NCBI RefSeq assembly: GCF_013410545.1
Contig: NZ_JACCFV010000001.1
Location: forward strand, 496,001-560,000
Direction of reading: 5' to 3'
DNA length: 64,000 nucleotides
DNA from: Pseudoclavibacter chungangensis
GTDB lineage: Bacteria; Actinomycetota; Actinomycetes; Actinomycetales; Microbacteriaceae
Below the pieces are notes generated by a model that worked only from the letters and a program-made list of their open reading frames with translations, had not been told where the DNA came from and searched no databases. How positions within the stretch are numbered: position 1 is the first letter of the stretch; every line of letters starts with the position of its first letter. This document shows, piece by piece, positions 25,116 to 32,797 of this stretch. Both the position numbers and the translations under genes were made by a program.

Positions 25116-26028
25116 GGCGAGGCGCGTACTCATGATCCTGATGGCTGACAAAGCGCTGAGGGTCGTTGCTCGCGATCTCCGCGACTGCGTTGCCAAACTT
25201 GTTTACACGGTCCGCCAGGTAGGTGGAGAGCGACCCGGCAGACACGACGTCGATGTTGAACTGTCCATCGACCTTTGCCGACTTGATCTCGCGGGTCACG
25301 GCAGCCCATGGGACCTCAACGGCTTCAACATTCTCGCTCATGACGTCAACCGCGAATACTGGTGCAGAGGTGACGACTACGGGGTAATAGAAGTCGATGC
25401 TTGCCCATTCCTGATCTGGCCGGTGCATGACGTAGGAGGTCCTATTCGCCTGCGAACGAAAGTACGTCAACGCCTTTGCCAGCGGGTAGACCAATGACGT
25501 GAAGATCCCCCGGTTGTCCGCGAGCCAGGTCTGCTTACGGTCCAGGCGGGTCAGCTGAGTCCCGAGGAAACCGCCCTCCCACGGATTGCCTGGCAGCTTG
25601 TCGATCCCGAGATACTCACGAGCACGCGTGCAGTGAAGCTGCGCTCGACCGTCCCCAAGTTCCGTCCGCCCAGTCTCGACTGTCGGGAACCGGAAGTGTT
25701 GTTCCTTTCGGTCCCGCTCCAACTCGTAGCGGCTCGCGGGGCCGCCTACCACTACGTAAGGCATCGAACTCTGCTTGCACTCGGCAAGAACCCGAAGGCC
25801 GACGCTGAACGATAGTTCATCGTCGCGATAGAGCTGTCGATAGCCATGAACGTCTATCTCGCGTGATACGGTCGCGTCGTCTGGATCAGGAAACGCCTTA
25901 CCCTGCATCACGTGGAATCCACCGGCGCCCAAAGCGCGAGCAGTGTCCTGCTCCAAGAGCCAACCAGCGTCGCGCAGGGCGGCCACAACTTCACCCGAAG
26001 TGGGCAAGGTCATCCGACGATCAACCAT
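25105..26028 (-). CDS. unassigned protein with PD-(D/E)XK-like motif, RM-linked
   Basis: A 307-residue protein I do not recognise. The N-terminal third looks like a restriction-endonuclease fold: REIDVHGYRQL, then LRVLAECKQSSMPYVVVGG, with the E-x-D ... ECK spacing of PD-(D/E)XK nucleases at about residues 55-90. The rest is mixed alpha/beta with no known motif, including SLVYPLAKALTYFRSQ. ATG 26028 has GGAG upstream. It lies 40 bases behind the endonuclease gene on the same strand and is probably its operon partner. A nuclease or restriction accessory role is inferred. Confidence 0.65.
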   Translation of the reverse strand: MVDRRMTLPTSGEVVAALRDAGWLLEQDTARALGAGGFHVMQGKAFPDPDDATVSREIDVHGYRQLYRDDELSFSVGLRVLAECKQSSMPYVVVGGPASRYELERDRKEQHFRFPTVETGRTELGDGRAQLHCTRAREYLGIDKLPGNPWEGGFLGTQLTRLDRKQTWLADNRGIFTSLVYPLAKALTYFRSQANRTSYVMHRPDQEWASIDFYYPVVVTSAPVFAVDVMSENVEAVEVPWAAVTREIKSAKVDGQFNIDVVSAGSLSTYLADRVNKFGNAVAEIASNDPQRFVSHQDHEYAPRLNS

Positions 26029-26068
26029 GGCTGCTCCGGTTCGATCCCTAGTTTGACGGCCAACTGAC

Positions 26069-27028
26069 TCATTCGTATGGCCCGAGGAAGCGTTCGCCGT
26101 TGTAGTGGATCATGTGCGTGGGGTGGTCGGCGCACCAGACTTCGGATTCCCAGGCGATCTTGTCGACGTACTTGCGAAACTCTGCCCGGTTGGGGAAGCA
26201 GGAGACGTAGACGAGGCCTGCCGTTGACTGTGCGAACAGGCCGGCGAGTTCGGCTTGGCGTTTCGAGTCGACCGGGCCGTGTGAGCTTGCTGCTTCCAGG
26301 AGCACGAGCCAGTTGCGGTCGGGGAGGTAGATGACGAGGTCGGGCATCTTGCCGTGCTCATCGACCTCGACGTTGAGTGAGGACAGGGTCTCTCGTTCGA
26401 AGAGTGCCCACTTGTCGCCCGCGTCGCCGATGTAGAGCACTTGCCCACCGGGTGTGAAGCGAGGGCAGAAGTCTTCGACCATCGCTTTGAGGAGCACGTT
26501 CTGCCCGCCGGGCGAAAGGGTGAAGATCGAGCCGTCCGGGAGGGTCAGCGGGATGCGATCCATCTCGCGCGCAGCCGCGTAGCGTGCTTTGAGTCCGGGA
26601 AGGTCAGCAAGGTATCGGTCGGTTGCGGATTGCCAGGCGTCGGTGCCGTAGGCGCGCAGAACGTCCAGTGCCTCGGCGGTGACCTGGTAGTTCCACTTGG
26701 GTGAGTTCACAGGGCGTTGCGGCTCGTCAGGGTTCTGGACAACGAGTCGTGCTTCCACGAACTGGTGGAGTGTGAACCGTCGGACGGTCTCGCGAGTGTT
26801 CGGCGCGTAGTCCTTGCCGTACTCGTCGCGGATGAAGTCCATGATCGCCCGTGTTCCGAGCATCGGGTTGGCTGCCTCTGCCCATGACTCAGCGGGTGTG
26901 AGCCGTAGGAGGGCCAGGAGCACGAGCGCGGAACGTTCGTTGCTGCGCTCTGCATCCATGCCGAGCGTCTCCAGGGCGATGCGGGCATCTTCGACTCGTT
27001 CGTAGGCGTCGTTGCTCAGCTCGCTCAT
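26069..27028 (-). CDS. BsuBI/PstI-type type II restriction endonuclease
   Basis: A 319-residue restriction endonuclease. The N-terminal half resembles the BsuBI/PstI helical domain (GTRAIMDFIRDEYGKDYAPN, RRFTLHQFVEA). The catalytic PD-(D/E)XK core is KMPDLVIYLPDRNWLVLLEA, followed by SSHGPVDSKRQAEL. Family members cut CTGCAG. ATG 27028 overlaps the methyltransferase stop (ATGA), so the enzyme is made after its protective methylase. I infer specificity from the family only. Confidence 0.9.
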   Translation of the reverse strand: MSELSNDAYERVEDARIALETLGMDAERSNERSALVLLALLRLTPAESWAEAANPMLGTRAIMDFIRDEYGKDYAPNTRETVRRFTLHQFVEARLVVQNPDEPQRPVNSPKWNYQVTAEALDVLRAYGTDAWQSATDRYLADLPGLKARYAAAREMDRIPLTLPDGSIFTLSPGGQNVLLKAMVEDFCPRFTPGGQVLYIGDAGDKWALFERETLSSLNVEVDEHGKMPDLVIYLPDRNWLVLLEAASSHGPVDSKRQAELAGLFAQSTAGLVYVSCFPNRAEFRKYVDKIAWESEVWCADHPTHMIHYNGERFLGPYE

Positions 27029-28506
27029 GCGGCAATCAACTCCATGACAAGAGAGTCGACCTCGACCTGCGACACGACGGCGTTCCGCCCGAGGCAACGC
27101 AGGGTCTCCATGCTTGGGAACCGCAGGGTGCGGAGATCGGTGGCGTTGACTTGAGTGTGGCCCGAGAAGGTGCGGAAGAACTTGTCGATTACCGACGAGT
27201 TGAGCCAGACCGAGATGCCTCTAGCGAGGTCTTCGTCCAGCCCGCGACCTCCGATGTGGAACACGTTGAGGTGGTTCTCGAAGGCCACTTCACCAGGGTT
27301 GTCGTTAGGCGACCAGACTGATGCCACGATCCGTCGGCGCTCTTCCTTCGCACTGAACCGTTTGACGACGGTGTACCAGCCCTCCGGGAGGATCATCGCC
27401 CGGTGTTTGTCGTCGATCGGTTGGAACCATTGAGGCTTGCGGATTGCCCGAGGCCAGAGCACTCCACCGTCCCGGAGATTGCCCGGATAGATCAGCGGTA
27501 CCGCCTCCGGCAGTTCGACGCCGCTAAGCGCATGGCGTGAACGGAAGTCCACCACCCGCCCGGTCGACACCTGTACGCCAAGATCGGTCAGTGCGCAAGG
27601 CTGGGACAGCACCAGCTCGGCAACCCTGGTGTCCTCGACATCGGTTGCCAGTCGGATGAATCGGTTGGGGTCATCTGGGAAGACGACATCGTCGTAGGGT
27701 ACGAGGCGCGACGCGATGTCGTCGGTGTGGTCGCGGCTGACCGAAAGCTCAACGACATCGGGACTAGCTCCCCGAGTTCCAGAGAAGATGACGTTCTCCT
27801 GAAGCACGCCCGTGTCGGCGAACACAGTCGAGCGGGAGTCGAAGACGTGTACCCGGTCAAGCGCGATGGAGTCGAGCAAGTGGGAGCGAAAACCGCCGAA
27901 GTACGGGCCGTTGAAGAATGATCGGGGTGTGATCGCAACAACCTGCCCACCAGGACGCAGCGCTGCGACAGACAGGGCAAGGAACGCAGCGTAGAGGTTC
28001 GGAGTATCGACTCCGGCGGCACGCATGGCGGTTCGGTGTGTGCTTGACGCCGCGAGCTTGCCGTAAGGCGGATTCTCGATTACTAGATCGAACTGTGCAT
28101 CCAGACTGAGTGAGGCATCTAAGCCCGTGGAATCGAGAATGAAATCGGCCACGACGGCCTCCGCCACCACTCGACCTTCCCCAGCGCGCTCGCACTCGGC
28201 GAGGGTTGCCTGAAGGTGTGGCAGCATGGCAGGGTCTCGTTCGACTGCGACGATCTCTACCGACAACTCCGGCCGCTCTGTCAACACGCGGCTCACTAAA
28301 GCTGCGGTGAGCACGCCTGAGCCGGCTCCAGGATCGAGCACGCGCAGTGTGCCGGTCGATGGCAGGCTCGGCAGGGAGGCAATCAGCTGAGCGGCGGCGG
28401 CGGGGGTGAAGAACTGCCCCAGGTCGCTCTGCGTACGCGCGTCGAGGCCGCCGAGGGCGGCGACTCGCTCGACCTCGGCGATGCCTAAGAGGTCTGTCGC
28501 CAACAC
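27025..28506 (-). CDS. N6-adenine DNA methyltransferase of the RM system
   Basis: A 493-residue class I methyltransferase of the Eco57I/PstI type. The SAM motif is LDPGAGSGVLTAAL, the catalytic motif is NPPYGKL, and QSDLGQFFTPAAAAQLI is the usual N-terminal phrase. The C-terminal half is a target-recognition region. GTG 28506 starts it. It protects the site cut by the downstream BsuBI/PstI-like enzyme by methylating adenine. Confidence 0.93.
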   Translation of the reverse strand: MLATDLLGIAEVERVAALGGLDARTQSDLGQFFTPAAAAQLIASLPSLPSTGTLRVLDPGAGSGVLTAALVSRVLTERPELSVEIVAVERDPAMLPHLQATLAECERAGEGRVVAEAVVADFILDSTGLDASLSLDAQFDLVIENPPYGKLAASSTHRTAMRAAGVDTPNLYAAFLALSVAALRPGGQVVAITPRSFFNGPYFGGFRSHLLDSIALDRVHVFDSRSTVFADTGVLQENVIFSGTRGASPDVVELSVSRDHTDDIASRLVPYDDVVFPDDPNRFIRLATDVEDTRVAELVLSQPCALTDLGVQVSTGRVVDFRSRHALSGVELPEAVPLIYPGNLRDGGVLWPRAIRKPQWFQPIDDKHRAMILPEGWYTVVKRFSAKEERRRIVASVWSPNDNPGEVAFENHLNVFHIGGRGLDEDLARGISVWLNSSVIDKFFRTFSGHTQVNATDLRTLRFPSMETLRCLGRNAVVSQVEVDSLVMELIAA

Positions 28507-28557
28507 TCTCTCATCGTATCTGGGACCACCGACAGCGACCGGGGAGCACGCCGCGTG

Positions 28558-29370
28558 CTACTGGTCAATCGCTCCCATCGACGGATGCCGCCGGGTCATG
28601 AGCTGCATGTTGCGCCTGTGCTTGTTCCTCGGTGTCGACTCGTCGGGCGCGGCAGGGCGACGGTCATCGGCTGCTGCACGCTTCACGAGCGCCTCGTAGA
28701 GGACTTCGACGTTGTTGTAGAGATCCCAGAACCTTGGCTGGTCGGGGTTGAGTGCTTCGTAGTTCTCGTCGGCGACGTTGTCGATGAGCACCCACATGGC
28801 CTGGACGAGAGCATCGTTGTCGTAGAGCACAGCATCGATGCAGTCGCTCCTCGGATGAGGTACCTCGATGCGGCGCTCCCGCACCTCGGTGACGAGTCTC
28901 TCAACGATCTGCACCTTGACCGCGCCATCGCGGTGGGCGCGGCGGTCTTCGTAGGCGGCCTTGCGGCAGGCGGGCGAGCAGTACAGGCGCGGCCTGCCCG
29001 TGGACTTCACTTCCTTGAGCTTGGTGCCGCATCTGGCGCAGGTGGCGGGTAGCTCGACTCGGCGCTCGACACGCACGGTCCGGTCGCGGCGACGCTGCTC
29101 CGCTTGCTTCCGTTCACGGAGGCGTGCGGCCTGGTTGGCGTTGATCTCGCTGAGCAGCACGATCACGCGCTTCTGCTCCGCCCGCACCGTCGAGTCTGGT
29201 TCGTCCCGATCAACCGCGGCGAGCTTCTTGAGCACGCGCCTGTTGAGCGTCGGGAGTGCCATGGTGGCTTCGAGTAGCTCGGCTTCGGTGCCGGATTCGA
29301 GGGCGGCTACCCAGCGGGCGTAGCGGCCGTCGAAGTCGGTCGCTGTGGGGTCGTAGCGTTTGGTGGCCAT
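28558..29370 (-). CDS. zinc-finger, coiled-coil protein of unknown function
   Basis: A 270-residue protein that I do not recognise by function. Residues about 60-95 form a basic coiled coil. A zinc-binding knuckle CARCGTKLKEV...YCSPACRKAAY sits at about residues 111-142, a treble-clef-like C-x2-C...C-x3-C arrangement. Beyond it are charged helical regions and a very basic C-terminus. It is first in the minus-strand RM operon, 51 bases ahead of the methyltransferase gene, and has a 9-bp inverted repeat just before its start. It could regulate the operon or load onto DNA. Confidence 0.7.
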   Translation of the reverse strand: MATKRYDPTATDFDGRYARWVAALESGTEAELLEATMALPTLNRRVLKKLAAVDRDEPDSTVRAEQKRVIVLLSEINANQAARLRERKQAEQRRRDRTVRVERRVELPATCARCGTKLKEVKSTGRPRLYCSPACRKAAYEDRRAHRDGAVKVQIVERLVTEVRERRIEVPHPRSDCIDAVLYDNDALVQAMWVLIDNVADENYEALNPDQPRFWDLYNNVEVLYEALVKRAAADDRRPAAPDESTPRNKHRRNMQLMTRRHPSMGAIDQ

Positions 29371-29379
29371 GTTCTACGG

Positions 29380-29403
29380 TACGTCGGTTTCGTCACCGAC
29401 GTA
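29380..29403. promoter_or_regulatory. inverted repeat before zinc-finger gene
   Basis: TACGTCGGT-N6-ACCGACGTA, a perfect 9-bp inverted repeat ending ten bases before the ATG of the zinc-finger gene. It could be an operator or a leader hairpin controlling expression of the RM operon. No typical ribosome site lies between it and the start. Confidence 0.5.
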
Positions 29404-29515
29404 AGTGGCGATTCCTCGATCTGCAAGATGCGTGTCGTCTCAAACAGGGTCTGATTGATGGGCAGTAATCCGGCGTGGTGATCCGCGTTTGGGAGGTGCT
29501 GCGCACCTACTTGTC

Positions 29516-29767
29516 ATGAGGACTGAGGATCGACGCCTGTGGCTACGTGTGACGCGGCGTGATGAGCCTGATCGTGCCAAGCTCATCGAGTGGGTGCTCG
29601 GAATCGCCGAGGCTCGGCACCGCGCATGGATCAACGGCGAGCCCGACCCCTACGGGCTCCCGCTGCCCGTCGGCATCGAACCCTTGACCTTGGGCGGCGC
29701 AGTCGGTGCCGGAAAATTTCCGGAACCGTCAGTCTCCCCGAAGCGCCGAGCGGTTCGGGGATCATGA
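29516..29767 (+). CDS. small basic ORF upstream of the recombinase
   Basis: An 83-codon frame beginning RTEDRRLWLRVTRRDEPDRA and containing KLIEWVLGIAEARHRAWING. It is plausible as a small island protein, but the last 25 residues run through palindromic DNA and look noncoding. ATG 29516 or TTG 29489 may start it. Function unknown. Confidence 0.35.
   Translation: MRTEDRRLWLRVTRRDEPDRAKLIEWVLGIAEARHRAWINGEPDPYGLPLPVGIEPLTLGGAVGAGKFPEPSVSPKRRAVRGS
29709..29760. repeat. palindrome and hairpin ahead of the serine recombinase
   Basis: CCGGAAAATTTCCGG (29709-29723) is a perfect 7-1-7 palindrome. Next to it CCCCGAA (29736-29742) pairs with TTCGGGG (29754-29760) across 11 bases. They sit 54-105 bases before the recombinase start. 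Large serine integrases often have their attachment site directly upstream, so this may be att-related; a terminator is the alternative. Confidence 0.4.
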
Positions 29768-29813
29768 TCTCCACTACTCGAAGCGACCGACTCCGCCACG
29801 AAGGAGGCCCATC

Positions 29814-31499
29814 ATGACCACCACGCTCACCACTGACGCCAGCACCGAGGAGGAAGCCCCGGTGCTGCTTGCGGTGTCCTACCTGCGTGTCTCGACAAGG
29901 GAACAGGCGGAGCGCGGCGGCACGGAGGAGGGGTTCTCGATCCCCGCCCAGCGCGAGGCCAACCAGCGCAAGGCCGAGGAACTCGGGGCGCGGGTCGTGC
30001 GGGAGTTCGTGGACGCGGGCGAGTCCGCCCGCTCGGCCGATCGCGACGGCTTGCAGGACATGCTCGCGTTCATCACCGCGACGCGGGTGCAGTTCTGCAT
30101 CGTGCACAAGCTCGACCGGCTTGCCCGCAACCGGGCCGATGACGTGAAGATTCACGAAGCCCTCATCAACGCCGGAGTCACACTCGTCTCGGCGACAGAG
30201 TCCATCGACCAGACGCCCTCGGGGATGCTTGTCCACGGCATCATGTCGTCGATTGCCGAGTTCTACTCACGGAACCTCGCCACCGAGGTCACCAAGGGGC
30301 TGACGCAGAAGCTCGCACAGGGTGGCACCCCGATGCGTGCCCCGGTCGGATACCTCAACGTCCGCCGCACCGACGACCAAGGCCGAGAGGTTCGGACGGT
30401 CGAGGTCGATCCCGAGCGTGCGCCGTTGATCAGGTGGGCGTTCGAGACCTACGCCCAGGGCGAGAGCTCCGTGAGCGGGCTGTTGCGCGACCTGACGGCG
30501 CGGGGTCTGACGACCGTGCCGTCGCCGAAGCGGCCGTCGAAGCCGCTGGGGAAGAACACGCTCTACAAGCTGCTGACCAACCCCTACTACGCCGGAGTCA
30601 TCCGCTACAAGGGCGCTCTGCATCCCGGAGCGCACGAACCGTTGATCGAGCCAACTCTGTTCTATGAGGTGCAATCGCTCCTGAAGGCCCGCAATGCGCA
30701 GGCGACCCGGCACGTGCAGCACGCCCACCACCTGAAAGGTCTGTTGCACTGCGGAAGTTGCGGGTCGCGGATGCTGCTGGACTTCGCCACCAATCCGCGC
30801 GGCACGACCTACGCCTACTTCGTCTGCTCCGGTCGAGCGGCGAAGAAGACCGCCTGCACCCGACGTGCGGTTCCTGTGCAGGTCGCGGAACGACTGGTCG
30901 AGGACTCCTACGCCAGCATCACGATCAGCGAAGACGACTACCAACACCTTGCCGCCGAGGTCGACGCGGCGTTCGACAAGCGTGGTGCCGGGCGGGATCA
31001 GGAGTTCACCGACCTCACCGCGAACCGGGCACGCCTAGAATCTGAGAGCGACAAGCTGGTCGCAGCGCACTTCGCCGACGCGATCGACCTCCCGACACTC
31101 AAGCGGCACCAAGACCGCATCCGCGCTGGGCTGGCCGACATCGAGCACCGCCTCGCCCAGCACGACAAACAACACACCGGCGGTCGGGCCTTCCTCCACG
31201 ACAGCCTGCGGCTCCTCACCGACGCGCACCACGCCTACGCCCACTCCGACGACGGGAGCAGGAGACTGGCGAACCAAGCGTTCTACACGCGGTTGGAGAT
31301 CACTGAAGACGAGCAGCTGCGCCCACGCCTCGCGGAACCGTTCGCCACCATCGTGACCGAGGCAGCCAGAGGCAAGGAAGCCAAACGGGAACACACCACA
31401 TCTCTCGATGTCGCGTGTTCCCGTAAGACACTTTGGGTGGGCCCGGTGGGGCTCGAACCCACGACCCGCGGATTAAAAGTCCGATGCTCTGCCAACTGA
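29814..31499 (+). CDS. large serine recombinase (integrase)
   Basis: A 561-residue large serine recombinase. The resolvase catalytic domain starts SYLRVSTREQ, whose serine is the nucleophile, and has KLDRLARN and the helix EFYSRNLATEV. Then come the recombinase domain (GYLNVRRTD, LYKLLTNPYYAG), a zinc ribbon (LHCGSCGSRM, ACTRR) and a coiled coil. AAGGAGG precedes ATG 29814. The last 25 or so residues (VGLEPTTRGLKVRCSAN) are the antisense of tRNA-Lys, so the native C-terminus was probably changed when the element joined the tRNA locus. Confidence 0.92.
   Translation: MTTTLTTDASTEEEAPVLLAVSYLRVSTREQAERGGTEEGFSIPAQREANQRKAEELGARVVREFVDAGESARSADRDGLQDMLAFITATRVQFCIVHKLDRLARNRADDVKIHEALINAGVTLVSATESIDQTPSGMLVHGIMSSIAEFYSRNLATEVTKGLTQKLAQGGTPMRAPVGYLNVRRTDDQGREVRTVEVDPERAPLIRWAFETYAQGESSVSGLLRDLTARGLTTVPSPKRPSKPLGKNTLYKLLTNPYYAGVIRYKGALHPGAHEPLIEPTLFYEVQSLLKARNAQATRHVQHAHHLKGLLHCGSCGSRMLLDFATNPRGTTYAYFVCSGRAAKKTACTRRAVPVQVAERLVEDSYASITISEDDYQHLAAEVDAAFDKRGAGRDQEFTDLTANRARLESESDKLVAAHFADAIDLPTLKRHQDRIRAGLADIEHRLAQHDKQHTGGRAFLHDSLRLLTDAHHAYAHSDDGSRRLANQAFYTRLEITEDEQLRPRLAEPFATIVTEAARGKEAKREHTTSLDVACSRKTLWVGPVGLEPTTRGLKVRCSAN
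31386..31423 (-). terminator. terminator hairpin behind tRNA-Lys
   Basis: CGGGAACAC pairs with GTGTTCCCG, with an inner ACATC/GATGT stem, and on the minus strand it is followed by TTT. It lies 15 bases past the tRNA 3' end. It overlaps the 3' end of the recombinase frame on the other strand. Confidence 0.6.
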
Positions 31500-31510
31500 G
31501 CTACAGGCCC
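31438..31510 (-). tRNA. tRNA-Lys (anticodon TTT)
   Basis: A 73-base cloverleaf: acceptor GGGCCTG/CGGGCCC, D stem GCTC/GAGC, anticodon loop CTTTTAA (anticodon TTT), T arm GTGGG-TTCGAGC-CCCAC, discriminator A. CCA is not encoded. The 3' end is the likely integration target of the island. Confidence 0.95.
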
Positions 31511-31708
31511 ACGTCACGCGGAGCGTGACTCGACAAGCGTACCGTGGCTCGCCACCCGCATCGCACCGGGTGGCGCAAGCTGCACAACGCGCCGCGAGAG
31601 CCGCCGAACCGGTCGTGACATTCGTCACGGGCAACCCGTGTGTGGCCAAGACGAAGCGGTGAGCGGCGACACGGGCGCCGACGCTCGGCGTTCGGCAAGC
31701 TCGTAGAC

Positions 31709-32701
31709 ATGAACACCGGACCCAGCATCCACACCGAAGTGTCGGCGGACCCGGTCCGCACGGCCTACCACCGGACCATCGCCGAGACACGACCACGGGC
31801 ATGGCGGGGCATCGTCGCCCTCCTGCTCCTCCTCGCCGGCCTCGTCGGCTTCGGGCTGATCCTCACCCCGATCGGCATGCTCGTCGACTCGCTCGCGGGA
31901 CGGTCCGCGATCGTCGACGGCACCTTCGTCCTCTCGCCCGTCGTCTTCGCGAGCAACATGCTCGCCCTCGCGCTCCTCACGCCGTGGAGCATGCTTCTCC
32001 AGCGATGGCTCTTCAAACTCCCGGCAGGTTCGCTCTCGTCGCTCGCCGACCGATTCCGCTTCGACCGCTTCGGGCGGGCCGTTGCGATCCTTGTTCCCGT
32101 CTGGGCCGTGTACATCTGCCTGACGGCCTTCCTGTTCCCCATCCAAGCGACCGCCTGGACGACGGTGGACCTCGTCGCGATGCTCCTCGTCGTCCTCGTC
32201 GTCACGCCACTCCAGTCGATGGGGGAGGAGTACGGATTCCGAGGCCTCATCTTCCAGATCGCATCGAGCTGGGGACGCGGCCCACGTTCCGGCCTCGTCA
32301 TCGGGGTCCTCGTGAGCAGCGTTCTGTTCATGTGCGCGCACCTCGCGCTCGACCCGTGGCTGAACCTCTACTACCTCGTGTTCGGCGCGACCCTCGCGCT
32401 CATCTCGTGGCGAACCGGCGGGATCGAGATCGCCGTCGCACTCCACGCCGTCAACAACACCATCGCGATCCTCCTCCAGATCGTGCTGCACGCGGACCTC
32501 GCGGCCGGGTTCGACCGCTCCGCCGGCGTCGGGAACCCCTCGGTGCTGCTCCTGTGCGCGATGGTCGCCGGCACCGGCGTCGTCGTCTGGATCGCGACAC
32601 GACGCGTCGGGACCGTCACATGCCCCGCACGCCCCGGCGTCCCGCCGATGCCGACGCCGATCGGACACGACAGCGAGACGGCTGCGACCCGGGCCCGGTG
32701 A
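31709..32701 (+). CDS. CPBP family intramembrane protease homologue
   Basis: A 330-residue membrane protein with about eight hydrophobic segments. The Abi/CPBP signature is present: EEYGFRG near residue 173, FMCAHLAL about 40 residues later and LHAVNNTIAI after that, giving the Glu-Glu and His residues of the proposed site. Roles in the family range from prenylated-protein processing to bacteriocin immunity. ATG 31709 has only a weak ribosome site. It lies ahead of a two-component system, 96 bases apart. Confidence 0.83.
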   Translation: MNTGPSIHTEVSADPVRTAYHRTIAETRPRAWRGIVALLLLLAGLVGFGLILTPIGMLVDSLAGRSAIVDGTFVLSPVVFASNMLALALLTPWSMLLQRWLFKLPAGSLSSLADRFRFDRFGRAVAILVPVWAVYICLTAFLFPIQATAWTTVDLVAMLLVVLVVTPLQSMGEEYGFRGLIFQIASSWGRGPRSGLVIGVLVSSVLFMCAHLALDPWLNLYYLVFGATLALISWRTGGIEIAVALHAVNNTIAILLQIVLHADLAAGFDRSAGVGNPSVLLLCAMVAGTGVVVWIATRRVGTVTCPARPGVPPMPTPIGHDSETAATRAR

Positions 32702-32797
32702 CCGCGGGCGCCCCGCGCCGCGTCGAATCCGGCGCGCCGCGGGGCGTCGACGAAGCCGCTCGACCACGCCACCCCCGATCGACAGGAGAATAGACCC

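Larger units (their letters stand above)
22649..31510. mobile_element. candidate integrated defence island ending at tRNA-Lys
   Basis: The block begins with a resolvase-type HTH remnant, carries an OLD nuclease, a restriction-modification operon and a full serine recombinase, and ends at an intact tRNA-Lys gene. Base composition is visibly less GC-rich than flanking genes. No second copy of the tRNA 3' end was found near the left edge by eye, so the exact left junction is unresolved. Confidence 0.5.
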
